The position numbers were made by a program, and so were the translations under genes. From NCBI RefSeq assembly GCF_000701265.1, contig NZ_JNIA01000022.1:286165-350164 (forward strand): a stretch of 64,000 nucleotides of DNA, given 5' to 3'. The notes beneath the pieces are model-generated. The model searched no databases. It was not told the DNA's origin and saw only the letters and a program-made list of their open reading frames with translations. This DNA is from Legionella wadsworthii DSM 21896 = ATCC 33877 (GTDB lineage: Bacteria > Pseudomonadota > Gammaproteobacteria > Legionellales > Legionellaceae). Positions within the stretch are counted from its first letter, which is position 1, and each line of letters starts with the position of its first letter. Below are positions 35,752 to 45,357 of the stretch, piece after piece.

Positions 35752-36111
35752 TTAATTTGCTAATGCAGCTTTAGCTTGTTCAGCAATTGCAGCAAACGCT
35801 ACTTTGTCATGAACAGCCAAATCAGCCAATACTTTTCTATCCAGTTCAATTGCGGCTTTTTTCAACCCATCAATCAAACGGCTATAAGATAATCCACACT
35901 CACGAGCTTGTGCATTAATACGAGTGATCCACAACGCACGAAACTGACGCTTTTTCTGGCGTCTATCACGATATGCATATTGACCTGCTTTAATAACTGC
36001 TTGTTTTGCCATGCGGTAGGTACGGCTACGGGCTCCGTAATAACCTTTTGCTTGGTCTAAAACTTTCTTGTGACGTGCTTTCGCTGTCACACCACGTTTA
36101 ACTCTTGGCAT
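35752..36111 (-). CDS. rplT: 50S ribosomal protein L20
   Basis: A 119-aa protein, [18 protein letters not shown] at the start and [14 protein letters not shown] in the globular part (about 75-88). It assembles early on 23S rRNA, and in E. coli it represses rpmI-rplT translation. Separated by 14 bp from rpmI. Confidence 0.98.
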   Translation of the reverse strand: MPRVKRGVTAKARHKKVLDQAKGYYGARSRTYRMAKQAVIKAGQYAYRDRRQKKRQFRALWITRINAQARECGLSYSRLIDGLKKAAIELDRKVLADLAVHDKVAFAAIAEQAKAALAN

Positions 36112-36125
36112 TTTTCATTCCCCCC

Positions 36126-36326
36126 TTAACTACCGTGCAACATACGTTCTGCCAAACGAGCATCGCATGGCTTCAAAGTACCTGCTTCTACACGCAAATG
36201 TCTTTTTGCTTTGGTAGACTTTTTGGTAAGGATATGATTTCTATAAGCACCGCGACGTTTAATCGCGCCACTTGCTGTCTTACGGAAGCGTTTAGACGCT
36301 CCGCGATGGGACTTTAACTTCGGCAT
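36126..36326 (-). CDS. rpmI: 50S ribosomal protein L35
   Basis: A 66-aa basic protein, [14 protein letters not shown] at the start and [15 protein letters not shown] in the middle. Standard position between infC and rplT. Confidence 0.98.
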   Translation of the reverse strand: MPKLKSHRGASKRFRKTASGAIKRRGAYRNHILTKKSTKAKRHLRVEAGTLKPCDARLAERMLHGS

Positions 36327-36350
36327 AACAATATACTCCGCATTAATCAG

Positions 36351-36887
36351 CTACTTACTTTTTTTGGGCGATAAGACCATCAATAATTGTCTTCCTTCGC
36401 GTTTTGCGTGCTGTTCCACTACAGCAATTTCTGCTGTGTCCTGCTGCAATCGCTCAAGAATCTTCATACCGAGTTCTTGATGAGCCATTTCACGACCACG
36501 AAAACGTAGCGTAATTTTGACTTTATCACCATGATTGAGGAAACGGATCAGGTTGCGTAGCTTGACCTGATAATCTCCATCTTCCGTCGTCGGACGGAAT
36601 TTTAATTCCTTGACCTGAATTTGCTTCTGCTTTTTCTTTGCTTCAGCTTGTTTTTTACTCAGTTCAAAGAGAAACTTGCCGTAATCCATGATACGGCATA
36701 CAGGAGGCTTGGCTGTTGGGGATATTTCCACAAGGTCCAATCCACTTTCTTCGGCTGCACGTAATGCTTCACGTGTAGAGATAATACCTGCCTGGTTCCC
36801 ATCGACATCAATTAAGCGTACCTCAGGTACATTGATCTGTTCATTAATTCGTGCGCGATCACTTTCACGCTTAGTTGGTGCACTAAT
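36351..36887 (-). CDS. infC: Translation initiation factor IF-3, ATT start codon
   Basis: A 178-aa factor. The frame is open past the first ATG (36740), and the N-terminal half ([23 protein letters not shown], then [18 protein letters not shown]) is clearly IF-3, so the ATG-only reading would lose about 49 residues. The start is ATT at 36887, preceded by AGGGGGG with 7 bp between. infC starting at ATT is the known basis of autoregulation, because IF-3 rejects non-canonical starts. The N-domain, linker ([20 protein letters not shown], about residues 70-90) and C-domain (about 95-178) are complete. Confidence 0.95.
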   Translation of the reverse strand: MSAPTKRESDRARINEQINVPEVRLIDVDGNQAGIISTREALRAAEESGLDLVEISPTAKPPVCRIMDYGKFLFELSKKQAEAKKKQKQIQVKELKFRPTTEDGDYQVKLRNLIRFLNHGDKVKITLRFRGREMAHQELGMKILERLQQDTAEIAVVEQHAKREGRQLLMVLSPKKSK

Positions 36888-36907
36888 GGTTTAACCCCCC
36901 CTGTTTG

Positions 36908-38824
36908 TTATTTATTTGATCCTTTACGAGCAATTTCTTGCACCAAGGTATCACAAATTGTATCTAATGTCATCACACCCAAATCCGTACCTTCGCGTGA
37001 ACGCACAGCAACCTGGTTGGATTCTACTTCTTTATCCCCGATTACTAAGAGATAGGGTACTTTTTGCAAAGTATGTTCGCGAATTTTAAAACCAATTTTC
37101 TCATTTCTCAAGTCATTGTTAGCGCGAATACCTCTTTTTTGCAAAATTTGTGTCACTTTTTTTGCATATTCATTCTGTTTTTCACTAATGGTTAATATCA
37201 CAGCTTGTGTTGGAGACAACCATAAGGGCAGCTTTCCTGCATAATGTTCAATCAAAATTCCCATAAAGCGTTCAAATGACCCTAAAATGGCACGATGAAG
37301 CATCACAGGAATTTGTTTGCTGCCATCTTCTGCAATATATGAAGCATCTAAACGCCCTGGCATTGAGAAATCCACTTGGATGGTCCCACATTGCCAAATT
37401 CTCCCGAGACAGTCTGATAAGGAGCATTCAATTTTAGGTCCATAAAAAGCACCTTCTCCTGGTGCATCGACCCATTCAATATTGCGATCTTTCATCGCTT
37501 GCTTTAAAGCTTCTTCAGCTTTATCCCAAACCTCATCGTTTCCGACACGTTTTTCGGGCCGTAATGCCAAACGATATTTGATGTGCTGAAAACCAAAATC
37601 TGCATATACGGATTGAACGAGCTCCAGCATCATAGCTACTTCTGATTGAATTTGATCTTCAGTACAGAAGATATGCGCATCGTCTTGAACCATGTTTCTA
37701 ACGCGCATAAGACCATGTAATGAACCAGATGGTTCGCATCGATGGCAGTTCCCAAATTCAGAAAACCTTAAAGGCAAATCTCTGTAACTTTTTAATCCTT
37801 GGTTAAATACCTGAACATGGCATGGGCAATTCATGGGTTTTACAGCATAATGCCGATTTTCCGTTTCGGTCACGAACATTTCATCTCTAAAATTTGCCCA
37901 ATGACCTGATTTTTCCCAAAGAACTTTATCTACTAATTGGGGTGTTTTTATTTCTTGGTAACCAAAATCAATCAAGCGATTTCGCATGTAACGTTCGAGT
38001 TCTTGATAAATTGTCCAGCCTTTGGGATGCCAAAATACCATGCCGGGAGCAATATCTTGAAAGTGAAACAGTTCTAAACTCTTACCCAATTTGCGATGGT
38101 CGCGTTTTTCGGCCTCTTCGAGACGGAAGAGATAGTCAGCCAAAGATTTTTTGTCTGCCCAGGCAGTACCATAGATACGCTGCAACATTTCATTATTGGA
38201 ATCGCCACGCCAGTACGCTCCAGCGAGTTTGGTTAGTTTAAATGCTTTGATAAATCCAGTAGAAGGAACATGGGGGCCACGGCAAAGATCTTCAAAATTA
38301 CCTTGTTTGTATAAAGACAATACTTCGTCTTTGGGAATGTCAGCAATGATTTTCGCTTTATATTCTTCGCCGATACTCTTAAAATATTGAATCGCTTCAT
38401 CCCGAGGCAATTCCCTTCGTGTTACTGGATAATTTTCTTTGCTCAGCGCCACCATTTTTGCTTCGATTAATTCCAAATCTTCTGGCGTAAAGGGTCTTTG
38501 GAAGGCAAAATCATAATAAAATCCATCTTCAATAACCGGCCCTATTGTGACCTGTGCTGAGGGAAAAAGATTTTTTACGGCTTGCGCCAGTAAGTGCGCA
38601 GCAGAATGGCGAATGACTTCAAGGCTCTCTTCTTGTTTTTCAGTCAGAATTACTAATGCACAATCATTTTCAATAAGAAAAGAAGTATCCACCAAGCGCT
38701 CATTAACACGGCCAGCTAAAGCCGCTTTAGCCAATCCAGGGCTAATGCTTTGAGCTACTTCATAAACAGTTATAGGCGCTTCAAAATGTTTTATACTTCC
38801 ATCAGGTAATTTAATGTTTGGCAT
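36908..38824 (-). CDS. thrS: Threonyl-tRNA synthetase
   Basis: A 638-aa class II enzyme. The TGS domain (about 1-62) starts [10 protein letters not shown]. The editing domain (about 65-225) has the zinc-like [10 protein letters not shown] and the later [10 protein letters not shown]. The catalytic core (about 245-535) holds the zinc ligands CPCH, and the anticodon domain follows (about 540-638). The start could also be ATG 38827 or GTG 38842; 38824 is chosen by homology. Heads thrS-infC-rpmI-rplT. In E. coli thrS is autorepressed by a tRNA-like leader; I cannot show such a leader in the short gap here. Confidence 0.96.
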   Translation of the reverse strand: MPNIKLPDGSIKHFEAPITVYEVAQSISPGLAKAALAGRVNERLVDTSFLIENDCALVILTEKQEESLEVIRHSAAHLLAQAVKNLFPSAQVTIGPVIEDGFYYDFAFQRPFTPEDLELIEAKMVALSKENYPVTRRELPRDEAIQYFKSIGEEYKAKIIADIPKDEVLSLYKQGNFEDLCRGPHVPSTGFIKAFKLTKLAGAYWRGDSNNEMLQRIYGTAWADKKSLADYLFRLEEAEKRDHRKLGKSLELFHFQDIAPGMVFWHPKGWTIYQELERYMRNRLIDFGYQEIKTPQLVDKVLWEKSGHWANFRDEMFVTETENRHYAVKPMNCPCHVQVFNQGLKSYRDLPLRFSEFGNCHRCEPSGSLHGLMRVRNMVQDDAHIFCTEDQIQSEVAMMLELVQSVYADFGFQHIKYRLALRPEKRVGNDEVWDKAEEALKQAMKDRNIEWVDAPGEGAFYGPKIECSLSDCLGRIWQCGTIQVDFSMPGRLDASYIAEDGSKQIPVMLHRAILGSFERFMGILIEHYAGKLPLWLSPTQAVILTISEKQNEYAKKVTQILQKRGIRANNDLRNEKIGFKIREHTLQKVPYLLVIGDKEVESNQVAVRSREGTDLGVMTLDTICDTLVQEIARKGSNK

Positions 38825-38850
38825 CATTTTATCCGTAAGCACTTTCTTTC

Positions 38851-38876
38851 AAAAAAAAACCCTGCATGGCAGGGCT
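38851..38876 (-). terminator. Terminator after tRNA-Val
   Basis: On the minus strand CCCTGC (38874-38869), loop CAT, GCAGGG (38865-38860) then TTTTTTTTT. It lies between the tRNA gene and thrS, so it ends the tRNA transcript; thrS may need a promoter overlapping this region. Confidence 0.8.
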
Positions 38877-38953
38877 TAAACCTTACTTAAGAGGAGTCCA
38901 TCTCAAGCATCATCCCAAATGAAAAGGGGCGCTCCTGGAATTCGATATTTGCA

Positions 38954-39028
38954 TGGTAGGCACGAGTGGGATCGAACCACCGACCACCACCATGTCAAGG
39001 TGGTGCTCTACCACTGAGCTACGTGCCT
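38954..39028 (-). tRNA. tRNA-Val (anticodon GAC)
   Basis: The minus strand gives a 75-nt cloverleaf. The 7-bp acceptor is AGGCACG/CGTGCCT, with discriminator A and encoded CCA. The D arm contains AGCTCAGTGGTAGAGC, and the anticodon stem CCACC/GGTGG closes the loop TTGACAT. The T arm carries GGTTCGATCC. Anticodon GAC reads valine codons GUC and GUU. Confidence 0.96.
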
Positions 39029-39058
39029 ATAAAACGACCTGCAGATACATTGGGATGA

Positions 39059-39088
39059 AGTATATAATAATGTGGCATCACAAAGCAA
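39059..39088 (-). promoter_or_regulatory. Candidate promoter of tRNA-Val
   Basis: On the minus strand TTGCTT (39088-39083), an 18-bp spacer, and TATACT (39064-39059). Transcription would begin near 39052, about 24 nt before the mature tRNA end. Confidence 0.45.
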
Positions 39089-39136
39089 TCATTTCGATCT
39101 AGAAAAAGCCTATGTCACTCGATGCCCCTATTTTAT

Positions 39137-40351
39137 TCAAGCAATGACCCTTTCCTGCCGGTATAAAGGTACTTGCAACAAAAGTTCGCTGACATTGTGT
39201 TTCACCACTTCTTTAAAGCAATGATTAGAGGCGTATACTTTTCGCTGCCGCTCAGAACTTGTTCCCGAATCCATGATTGTTTGAAGCGTTGCAAAATAGG
39301 TTTGGTATTTCAGTTGCTCCATGTAAGGTTTTAATTTTTCAAACCATTCTTTTAAGTCATCACGCATCAATTTTGTTTTTCCTTCGGTATTCATGACGAG
39401 CTCAGCGTCTAACCCATGGCGAATCGCCCTCCATTTATTTTCCCGTGACAGCCAATATGGGGGATAAGCAACTGACTCAAGCCAACTTCCGTTGTCTGCA
39501 AACCAATGGGCAAGAGTATGGATCAAAGCCACAAGAGCCACCGTTTCCGCAAGGGTTGCCGTGCCATCACAAACGCGAATTTCCAGTGTCCCAAAACCGG
39601 GGCTTGGTCTCATATCCCACCATAAATCTTTGAGGGATTTAATAGAGCCACATAATCTCAGCGTTTTATACAAGCTTTCAAAATCTTGCCATGAGCGTAC
39701 ATGATAAGGTTGACCTGCCGTAGGAAGAGCCTCATACGTAGTGGGTCGGCATGAAGCAAGCCCGGTATCGATTCCTTGCCAAAAAGGTGAGCTGGAAGAT
39801 AATGCCAATAAATGGGGCAAGAAATACATAAAGAAATTATTAAAGCGTATGCATTCTTCCCCACTGGACATACCCAAATGCACATGAAGACCATAAACAC
39901 TCATTCTTCGGGTCAACCATTGGTTCCTGTCAATTAAATCTTGATATCTGGCTGTGGGAGAAATGACCCAATCCGCATATCTGGAGAATGGATGCGACCC
40001 AGTTGATGCAAGTAAAATCCCTAATTTTTTAGTGATACGTTGAAGGTCAAGCAGCGTTGTATAAAGATCTTCCTCCACATCTTGCACCGTTTTGCATTTG
40101 GATGTATTTGCTTCTATGGTACTTAAATAAAATTCTGGTTTGATCTTCTCAAGATGAGATACTGAATTTAACACCTCTTCCGCTCTGGAACATAAGTTGA
40201 AATTCTCAGAATCGATAAGTTGTAATTCTACTTCTACCCCTAAAGTTAAAGTCCCATTGGTATTAAAGAGAATTTCATTCTCTGATGCGAATAAGGACTG
40301 AGCGGACTCTTGTTCTTGAATGGATAAGGATTCGTTGAGTTGACTTTGCAT
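39137..40351 (-). CDS. Glutamate-cysteine ligase family 2 (YbdK-type carboxylate-amine ligase)
   Basis: A 404-aa protein. The ATP/substrate motif LGVEVELQLID (about 37-47), the HVHLGM metal site (about 147-152) and GTLEIRVCD (about 256-264) are the GCS2 signatures. E. coli YbdK has weak gamma-glutamylcysteine synthetase activity; the true substrate is generally unknown. The first 30 residues are Gln/Ser/Glu-rich and poorly conserved. Isolated between tRNA-Val and a divergent MarR gene, which could regulate it. Confidence 0.85.
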   Translation of the reverse strand: MQSQLNESLSIQEQESAQSLFASENEILFNTNGTLTLGVEVELQLIDSENFNLCSRAEEVLNSVSHLEKIKPEFYLSTIEANTSKCKTVQDVEEDLYTTLLDLQRITKKLGILLASTGSHPFSRYADWVISPTARYQDLIDRNQWLTRRMSVYGLHVHLGMSSGEECIRFNNFFMYFLPHLLALSSSSPFWQGIDTGLASCRPTTYEALPTAGQPYHVRSWQDFESLYKTLRLCGSIKSLKDLWWDMRPSPGFGTLEIRVCDGTATLAETVALVALIHTLAHWFADNGSWLESVAYPPYWLSRENKWRAIRHGLDAELVMNTEGKTKLMRDDLKEWFEKLKPYMEQLKYQTYFATLQTIMDSGTSSERQRKVYASNHCFKEVVKHNVSELLLQVPLYRQERVIA

Positions 40352-40568
40352 AATTAATCCTTCTTTTTATTATGGATTCATAGAGAAACATATTGGAAAG
40401 GGCCTTTGCTTTATTTTGGAAGGCTCTATACAGTTCGATTTAATAGTGGTGTACAATAAATATACCTTTAGTTTTCATGTCTGTTGAAATAATTCGTATA
40501 CAAATCATTTTTAAATACTAATGGTTAAAGCGCTCAATTTCAACCTTGAATTTTTATAAGCCCCTTCC

Positions 40569-41051
40569 ATGAATACAATGAATCACCAACAAATTGACCA
40601 AGAAAACCCTGTTGAAATAGAGTCGGCACAACGATCCAAAGATATTATTTTGGCACTACGAAAAATCATGCAGCAGATGGATTTTCATTCGCGAAGGTTA
40701 AATAAATGCTATGGAATGACCGTACCCCAAATCGCCTGTTTGTATGAAATTTATGAGAATGGGCTAATGACCATCTCAACCTTATCAAAAAAAGTATATC
40801 TATCCATGAGCACTTTGGTCGGCGTCATTGACAGGCTTGAGGAAAAAGAATTTGTGCATCGTACCCGTGATATTAAGGATAGAAGAATAATCTATATCGA
40901 TATTTCTGAGAAAGGAAAAAATTTTGTTCGGGCTGCCCCCTACCTGCTACATAATCGTCTGAATGAAAATCTTCGTGCCCTAGATGAAAATGAGCAAATT
41001 AATCTCGCAAATTCCATTAATTTATTAGTGAACTTACTCAAAGATATTTAA
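40569..41051 (+). CDS. MarR family transcriptional regulator
   Basis: A 160-aa winged-helix protein. The recognition helix region is LSKKVYLSMSTLVGVIDRLEEK (about 72-93, given here as LSKKVYLSMS and TLVGVIDRLEEK) and the wing holds DIKDRRIIYIDISEKG (about 100-115). MarR dimers usually repress a divergent neighbour and release DNA on ligand binding. The neighbour here is the GCS2 ligase, 217 bp away. The first 25 residues are an extension. Confidence 0.85.
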   Translation: MNTMNHQQIDQENPVEIESAQRSKDIILALRKIMQQMDFHSRRLNKCYGMTVPQIACLYEIYENGLMTISTLSKKVYLSMSTLVGVIDRLEEKEFVHRTRDIKDRRIIYIDISEKGKNFVRAAPYLLHNRLNENLRALDENEQINLANSINLLVNLLKDI

Positions 41052-41164
41052 TCCAAATTTATTTTGCTATTTTTTGAGAACACTTAACTCATTTAAATTA
41101 AATCTTTACACTCGATACATTCCATTTTTCTAATAAAGTCCGGGGCTACTTCTACAAAATAGCC

Positions 41165-44100
41165 CTATTTAATTTGCCACCAACCGGATTTTTTACGTGA
41201 ACTACTGGGGGCAATCACAGTCATTTGGCTTTTATCCGATAAAGTAATTAAAAATACATCATTACCATTTTTATCTTGTGATAAATAAGTGGCTGAATTC
41301 GCATAGCTATTGGATAAACCGATGCCTACAGGGTATCCCCCATTATATTTATCTGAGGCGTTAAATGCTTGGTCACCATTCAAATCAAACCGGGCATATT
41401 GGAAAGCGCCTCCATTTAAAAAGTTCAGCTCTAAGAGCATGGATTTAAAACCAAAACCGCATGAGTTAAGAGGTGGTGTATTTAAAGTGGCAATAAAAGC
41501 CCCGTTAATCAGATCAGGATTTGTGATTATTCTTTGGCCGGCGATAGGCAGATCAGCGAACCAGCCGACTTTATTCGTCCAATTTATGGTATTTGCCGTT
41601 GCAGTTATAATGTCTTTGGACAAACCGGAAGTGGTCGATTTAACCACCGTCAATGTTTGCTGCTGTAAGTCTGCACGCGTATAGGTGGTTGAAGTCAGGG
41701 GTTTATCCCATACACCATAAATTGTTTGAGTTTGGCTATTGGCTAAGTCAGACGTCGTCAGCAGTTCTCCCGTTCCAAAAACAATAAAGGTACCTTGATA
41801 ACGGGGATAATTCGGGTTTAAAGTCACGATAGGGGCTGTTGTTATAGGCTGGGGAGTACCCACTGAGTCTCGGGCTTGAAACAATAATCGAGGACTCCAT
41901 GTACTCGGATTATTTGATGAAACGTCAACTGCCCAAAGATTGCCTTGCAAATCCCCTGCATAAACTACTGTTATCGGTTGCCCTTGCAATCCATCTCTCT
42001 GGCCTAGTGCAACGGTTGACAGTCCTTGGGGTAAATTCACATTACAGGCTGAAGGAAATGCTGCACAAAGATCTATTTTTTGAATTAATGCTCCTGTTTG
42101 CGGATTTATTGCATAAAGTACCGCATTATTATTCGCACTATTATAACCATTACCAAAAAATACAGCGAAATCTAATGAAGTGGAGCTTCCGCTACTTATT
42201 TGCCCCACCTGCGGGATGCTGAATGTAAGACCTAAATCCGGATCTGTAAACTCCCACAAAACTGCGTTAGCCAATGCAGACTCCGTACTCAGGATAGCGG
42301 GATTGGTAATATCAAGAGCATAGATACTCTGGCCACCAGCATTTTCTCCACTGACGAGGATGGTATGCCAGGAACCATCAGAAAATTGGACGTCGCTACT
42401 GGTTGGAGAACCATTGGCATAAAACATATGGTTTTGATTATAAAGTGTAGAAGGGAGCTGGTATAGATTTTCAAATACCCCATTGGGAATAAAGCCAAAC
42501 AACTCCTGCCCTGTAATTGCATTAAACGCATGAAGCATTCCATCGTTCGCCCCAACGTAGAGAATGGGTTGCCGATTCACATAATTTTTTGCAAAATTGA
42601 CATAACTTGTCGTCAAATAAGGCGATTGCGGTGAAGAAACTAAAATAACCTGGCTGTCGACTATATCCCCAAGGATATGCGAACGGTTACGAAACGCTCC
42701 GCCATTTCTTTTTTCCAAGGCGGTATTTCCGCGAATATATTCCAAGCGCTGCTGGCCTAATGAATCAAATGGTTGTAATTGCGATTGTTGGGTTGCGTTG
42801 ATGTTTGTCCACTCGAAAGGCACGCCCACTGAAGCAAGAGGATCCCAAGTGGCTATTTTGCGGTTTGACCACCCTGAGCCAACCACCATCGAATCGAGTT
42901 GTGATTGCGCCGACCAGTTTACCGTACTCGTTGGTACACCTGTATTGGGATCAAGCTTTATGGAGACCAAATCCCCTGTCCAATCTTCATAAGGGGTATC
43001 CCGGGTAGTAAAATTGGCTTGATATTCCACCGTATCGGTATTGATACGGGTTGAACTCACAGTGGATGCAGAAGTTGAGAAAGAACCATTTTGAATGTTT
43101 GTCAGGATCACATTAAAGCTATTGGAAAGTTGTTCTGGATTTACTGCAGGGTAATAATCACCAGAACCGCCTGTTACTGCAAGCGCTTTTAACGTCGCTG
43201 CAGCTTGGGGATTAATTGTAGGGTCAACCCCTGCGCCTAGACCAATAACAAAAGTCGTAATTCCATTATTCTTTAAATCGGCTATTTGGCTTATCGCATC
43301 AGATAATGCCTGACTATTGGTGGTGTTGAGCGTTCCATCAGCATTGAATGTTGCGGTCACCCCATATCCCACAGCTGCCGCACTACCGATTGGTGGCCAA
43401 TATCTCCCCTGGAGATCCTGGGTTGGCAAACCATCTGAGATGAGAATGATGTATTTTTTTTGCGGGCAAGAACCACTCGAGGTGTTAACTGTTTTCATAT
43501 AACTTGCCGATTTACTTAACATTCCCGCCAGGGGCGATTGAGTAGCAGATGCTTTAATTTCGGTGGTTGATGTTGAGTTGGTTTCCGGTTGTAAAAAGGG
43601 TGTAAATGCATTCAATGCATTGGCAACACTTGTGGTGGTCGGATTGATTCCTGCACTCTTCATGTTTACGAGAACATTCCCTGTATTAAACGAGTTACTG
43701 CTGTAATAGACAAATCCCCTTTCGACGAACATCACCTGTGGGGAAAATGGCACAAAGCCAGCATTGGTAGGCGATAACAGAAATTTACCTAAAGAGGGTG
43801 TTGTATTGTTATAGGTCATCCTCACATTGCCCTGATTGTAATTTGATATCGTATAATTAGGCGGGTAAGGATTTGACGGGCTGGGCCCGTTATATGCCAA
43901 GAAGATCCCTGGATATGCACTGGAGGTAAAAAGGATATCATTGATTGAAGGATCGTCGCTTGATGCCCCTATTTGCATATACTGACTTGAGGACACAACA
44001 CCGGCTGCATAAAGCGCGGCGATGGAGGCGCAATTGCTCGCCACAGTTGAGGTTGCTGAAGGGTAGTTATAGCAAGGATTCGTCACATATCGATTCCCTG

Positions 44101-44671
44101 CAAGCGGAGTGTTCGTAAAAACAAAATTACTGCTTTGAGGGGACATATAATAAACCCAAGTATTATTCACACTGATACTGCTCGTACTATAGGATCCCAA
44201 AGCAAAATCTGTTGTGGGGATATAATGCTCAAGTATTGCCTGGACTGATTGTTTTGCTACATTTAATCGACTCGGGCTATTGTCAACTTTTTTTGTCCCT
44301 TGAATTACGGTATAGGGTGCAAGTCCATTAGCGTCGGGTCCTTGTAATGGGGGAGTAAAACCTGATGGGACAGTATAATTGACTGGGGAGCTTGATTCAT
44401 AAAGCGAGGTCAGATTACTGGATAATGAACCGGAGCCTGTCATAATGGCCCCGCTAAAATTCCCATCCATGGATTGTGAATTTCCTATGAGGATCAATAC
44501 CTGAGGATGAGTCGGACTGGCAATTACTAAGGGAATCTGGGGAATGGCCAATGACACAGCATAAAGGGATACCGATATAGACATCAAAACAGGGGTGAGC
44601 GCTCGTGATAAAGAACGGCTAAGGCAAAACTTTCTTTGTCGATGTCTACCCCTAAATATAAATCTGTCCAT
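41165..44671 (-). CDS. PilY1-like type IV pilus tip/adhesin protein
   Basis: An 1168-aa exported protein with a long basic N-region and hydrophobic core (about 24-51). A von Willebrand A-like domain spans about 55-530. Its MIDAS opening reads LIGNSQSM (61-68), where the canonical Asp is Gly63, while ILISDGLPTQD and the later GVD keep other parts. The PilC/PilY beta-propeller covers about 640-1010, with YVGANDGMLHAFNA and SIYALDITNP. A DLNGDQAFNASD loop near 1094 looks like an EF-hand calcium site. PilY1 controls pilus extension and retraction, adhesion and twitching. No minor pilin genes are next to it, unlike the usual fimT-pilV-pilW-pilX-pilY1 order. Confidence 0.85.
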   Translation of the reverse strand: MDRFIFRGRHRQRKFCLSRSLSRALTPVLMSISVSLYAVSLAIPQIPLVIASPTHPQVLILIGNSQSMDGNFSGAIMTGSGSLSSNLTSLYESSSPVNYTVPSGFTPPLQGPDANGLAPYTVIQGTKKVDNSPSRLNVAKQSVQAILEHYIPTTDFALGSYSTSSISVNNTWVYYMSPQSSNFVFTNTPLAGNRYVTNPCYNYPSATSTVASNCASIAALYAAGVVSSSQYMQIGASSDDPSINDILFTSSAYPGIFLAYNGPSPSNPYPPNYTISNYNQGNVRMTYNNTTPSLGKFLLSPTNAGFVPFSPQVMFVERGFVYYSSNSFNTGNVLVNMKSAGINPTTTSVANALNAFTPFLQPETNSTSTTEIKASATQSPLAGMLSKSASYMKTVNTSSGSCPQKKYIILISDGLPTQDLQGRYWPPIGSAAAVGYGVTATFNADGTLNTTNSQALSDAISQIADLKNNGITTFVIGLGAGVDPTINPQAAATLKALAVTGGSGDYYPAVNPEQLSNSFNVILTNIQNGSFSTSASTVSSTRINTDTVEYQANFTTRDTPYEDWTGDLVSIKLDPNTGVPTSTVNWSAQSQLDSMVVGSGWSNRKIATWDPLASVGVPFEWTNINATQQSQLQPFDSLGQQRLEYIRGNTALEKRNGGAFRNRSHILGDIVDSQVILVSSPQSPYLTTSYVNFAKNYVNRQPILYVGANDGMLHAFNAITGQELFGFIPNGVFENLYQLPSTLYNQNHMFYANGSPTSSDVQFSDGSWHTILVSGENAGGQSIYALDITNPAILSTESALANAVLWEFTDPDLGLTFSIPQVGQISSGSSTSLDFAVFFGNGYNSANNNAVLYAINPQTGALIQKIDLCAAFPSACNVNLPQGLSTVALGQRDGLQGQPITVVYAGDLQGNLWAVDVSSNNPSTWSPRLLFQARDSVGTPQPITTAPIVTLNPNYPRYQGTFIVFGTGELLTTSDLANSQTQTIYGVWDKPLTSTTYTRADLQQQTLTVVKSTTSGLSKDIITATANTINWTNKVGWFADLPIAGQRIITNPDLINGAFIATLNTPPLNSCGFGFKSMLLELNFLNGGAFQYARFDLNGDQAFNASDKYNGGYPVGIGLSNSYANSATYLSQDKNGNDVFLITLSDKSQMTVIAPSSSRKKSGWWQIK

Positions 44672-45059
44672 GATATTCCATTACCTTGTTGCGCTTGAAA
44701 GTTAATTGAATTTACAATGAGCATTACATTCATCAAGCTTTATTAACACCCAAAAGACTATTCTGTCTTGAGACACGCATGAAGGAAAGTAGTACTTATT
44801 CCAGTACGATCCTTTCAGCATTTTTTGTCTCCGATTACCAAAACAAAAATGGGTTACATGAATAATAAAGATAACCTACCTTATTTAAAATACAAGAATT
44901 AGACTTCTGTCACAATGACTTTTCATTACAAACCAAAAGTATGTGTTTATCTTGGCCTTGTGTCTAAAGTCAACTTTTGGAATGAACATTGAATTCCTTA
45001 GGGTGAATAAAAATTTATTAATAATTTATTGCTTAGTTTGCCAGACCAATCTTAATAGA

Positions 45060-45092
45060 ATGGCTTGAATGGAGGGGAACCATTCAAGCCAT
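45060..45092 (+). ncRNA. Perfect 13-bp hairpin, possible start of a small RNA
   Basis: ATGGCTTGAATGG (45060-45072), loop AGGGGAA, CCATTCAAGCCAT (45080-45092). A second hairpin, GGTGATA/TATCACC with TTTTCC after it, lies at 45151-45180 and could end a transcript of about 120 nt. The purine-rich GGAGGGGAA loop recalls GGA motifs bound by CsrA, but no LetA box was seen upstream. Called only as a candidate. Confidence 0.3.
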
Positions 45093-45262
45093 GACATTTG
45101 CGAGGTCAACTGCTATGAGTTATACCACTTTTTCTTTGAATTGAACTTACGGTGATAATGTTCCATCGATATCACCTTTTCCATTTTGGGACTAGAAAAC
45201 CATGCTGCAGTTTTCGAGGGTATTATAACGATATTGTTTCCACTGTCAACATATAATTTCTA

Positions 45263-45283
45263 AAGGAAACTTATAGTTTCTTT
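45263..45283. promoter_or_regulatory. 21-bp imperfect palindrome, likely operator upstream of the HTH regulator
   Basis: AAGGAAACT (45263-45271) and AGTTTCTTT (45275-45283) are inverted copies with one mismatch around a 3-nt centre. It stands 75 bp before the TTG start of the HTH gene, in promoter range, and a dimeric autorepressor would fit. Confidence 0.45.
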
Positions 45284-45357
45284 AATGAAGCATAATTTTG
45301 CGGGGTTTATTTCTTTTTGTTATAATTCGTTTCTTTTTATTTCAATAGAGATTACAT

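Larger units (their letters stand above)
44672..45357. other. 686-bp gap with several inverted repeats, no convincing gene
   Basis: This is the longest non-coding stretch in the window. It is AT-rich and carries a perfect 13-bp hairpin (45060-45092), a 7-bp hairpin GGTGATA/TATCACC followed by TTTT (45151-45180), and a near-palindrome before the regulator gene (45263-45283). Near 45014-45035 there are short AT direct repeats (AATTTATT twice). A 28-codon frame at 44779-44865 lacks a ribosome site and is not called. It separates divergent pilY1 and the HTH regulator and may include a small RNA. Confidence 0.45.

Noticed and set aside
38843..39136. Genomic island at tRNA-Val
   Set aside because: No integrase or att-like duplication beside the tRNA; both flanks carry core-type genes.
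44779..44865. 28-codon frame MKESSTYSS... in the pilY1-regulator gap
   Set aside because: No ribosome site and no conservation can be judged; length is within chance.
45000..45100. Possibility of RsmY/RsmZ-type RNA
   Set aside because: No LetA box (TNAGAAATTTCTNA) was found upstream and there are too few GGA loops; kept only as a generic RNA candidate.
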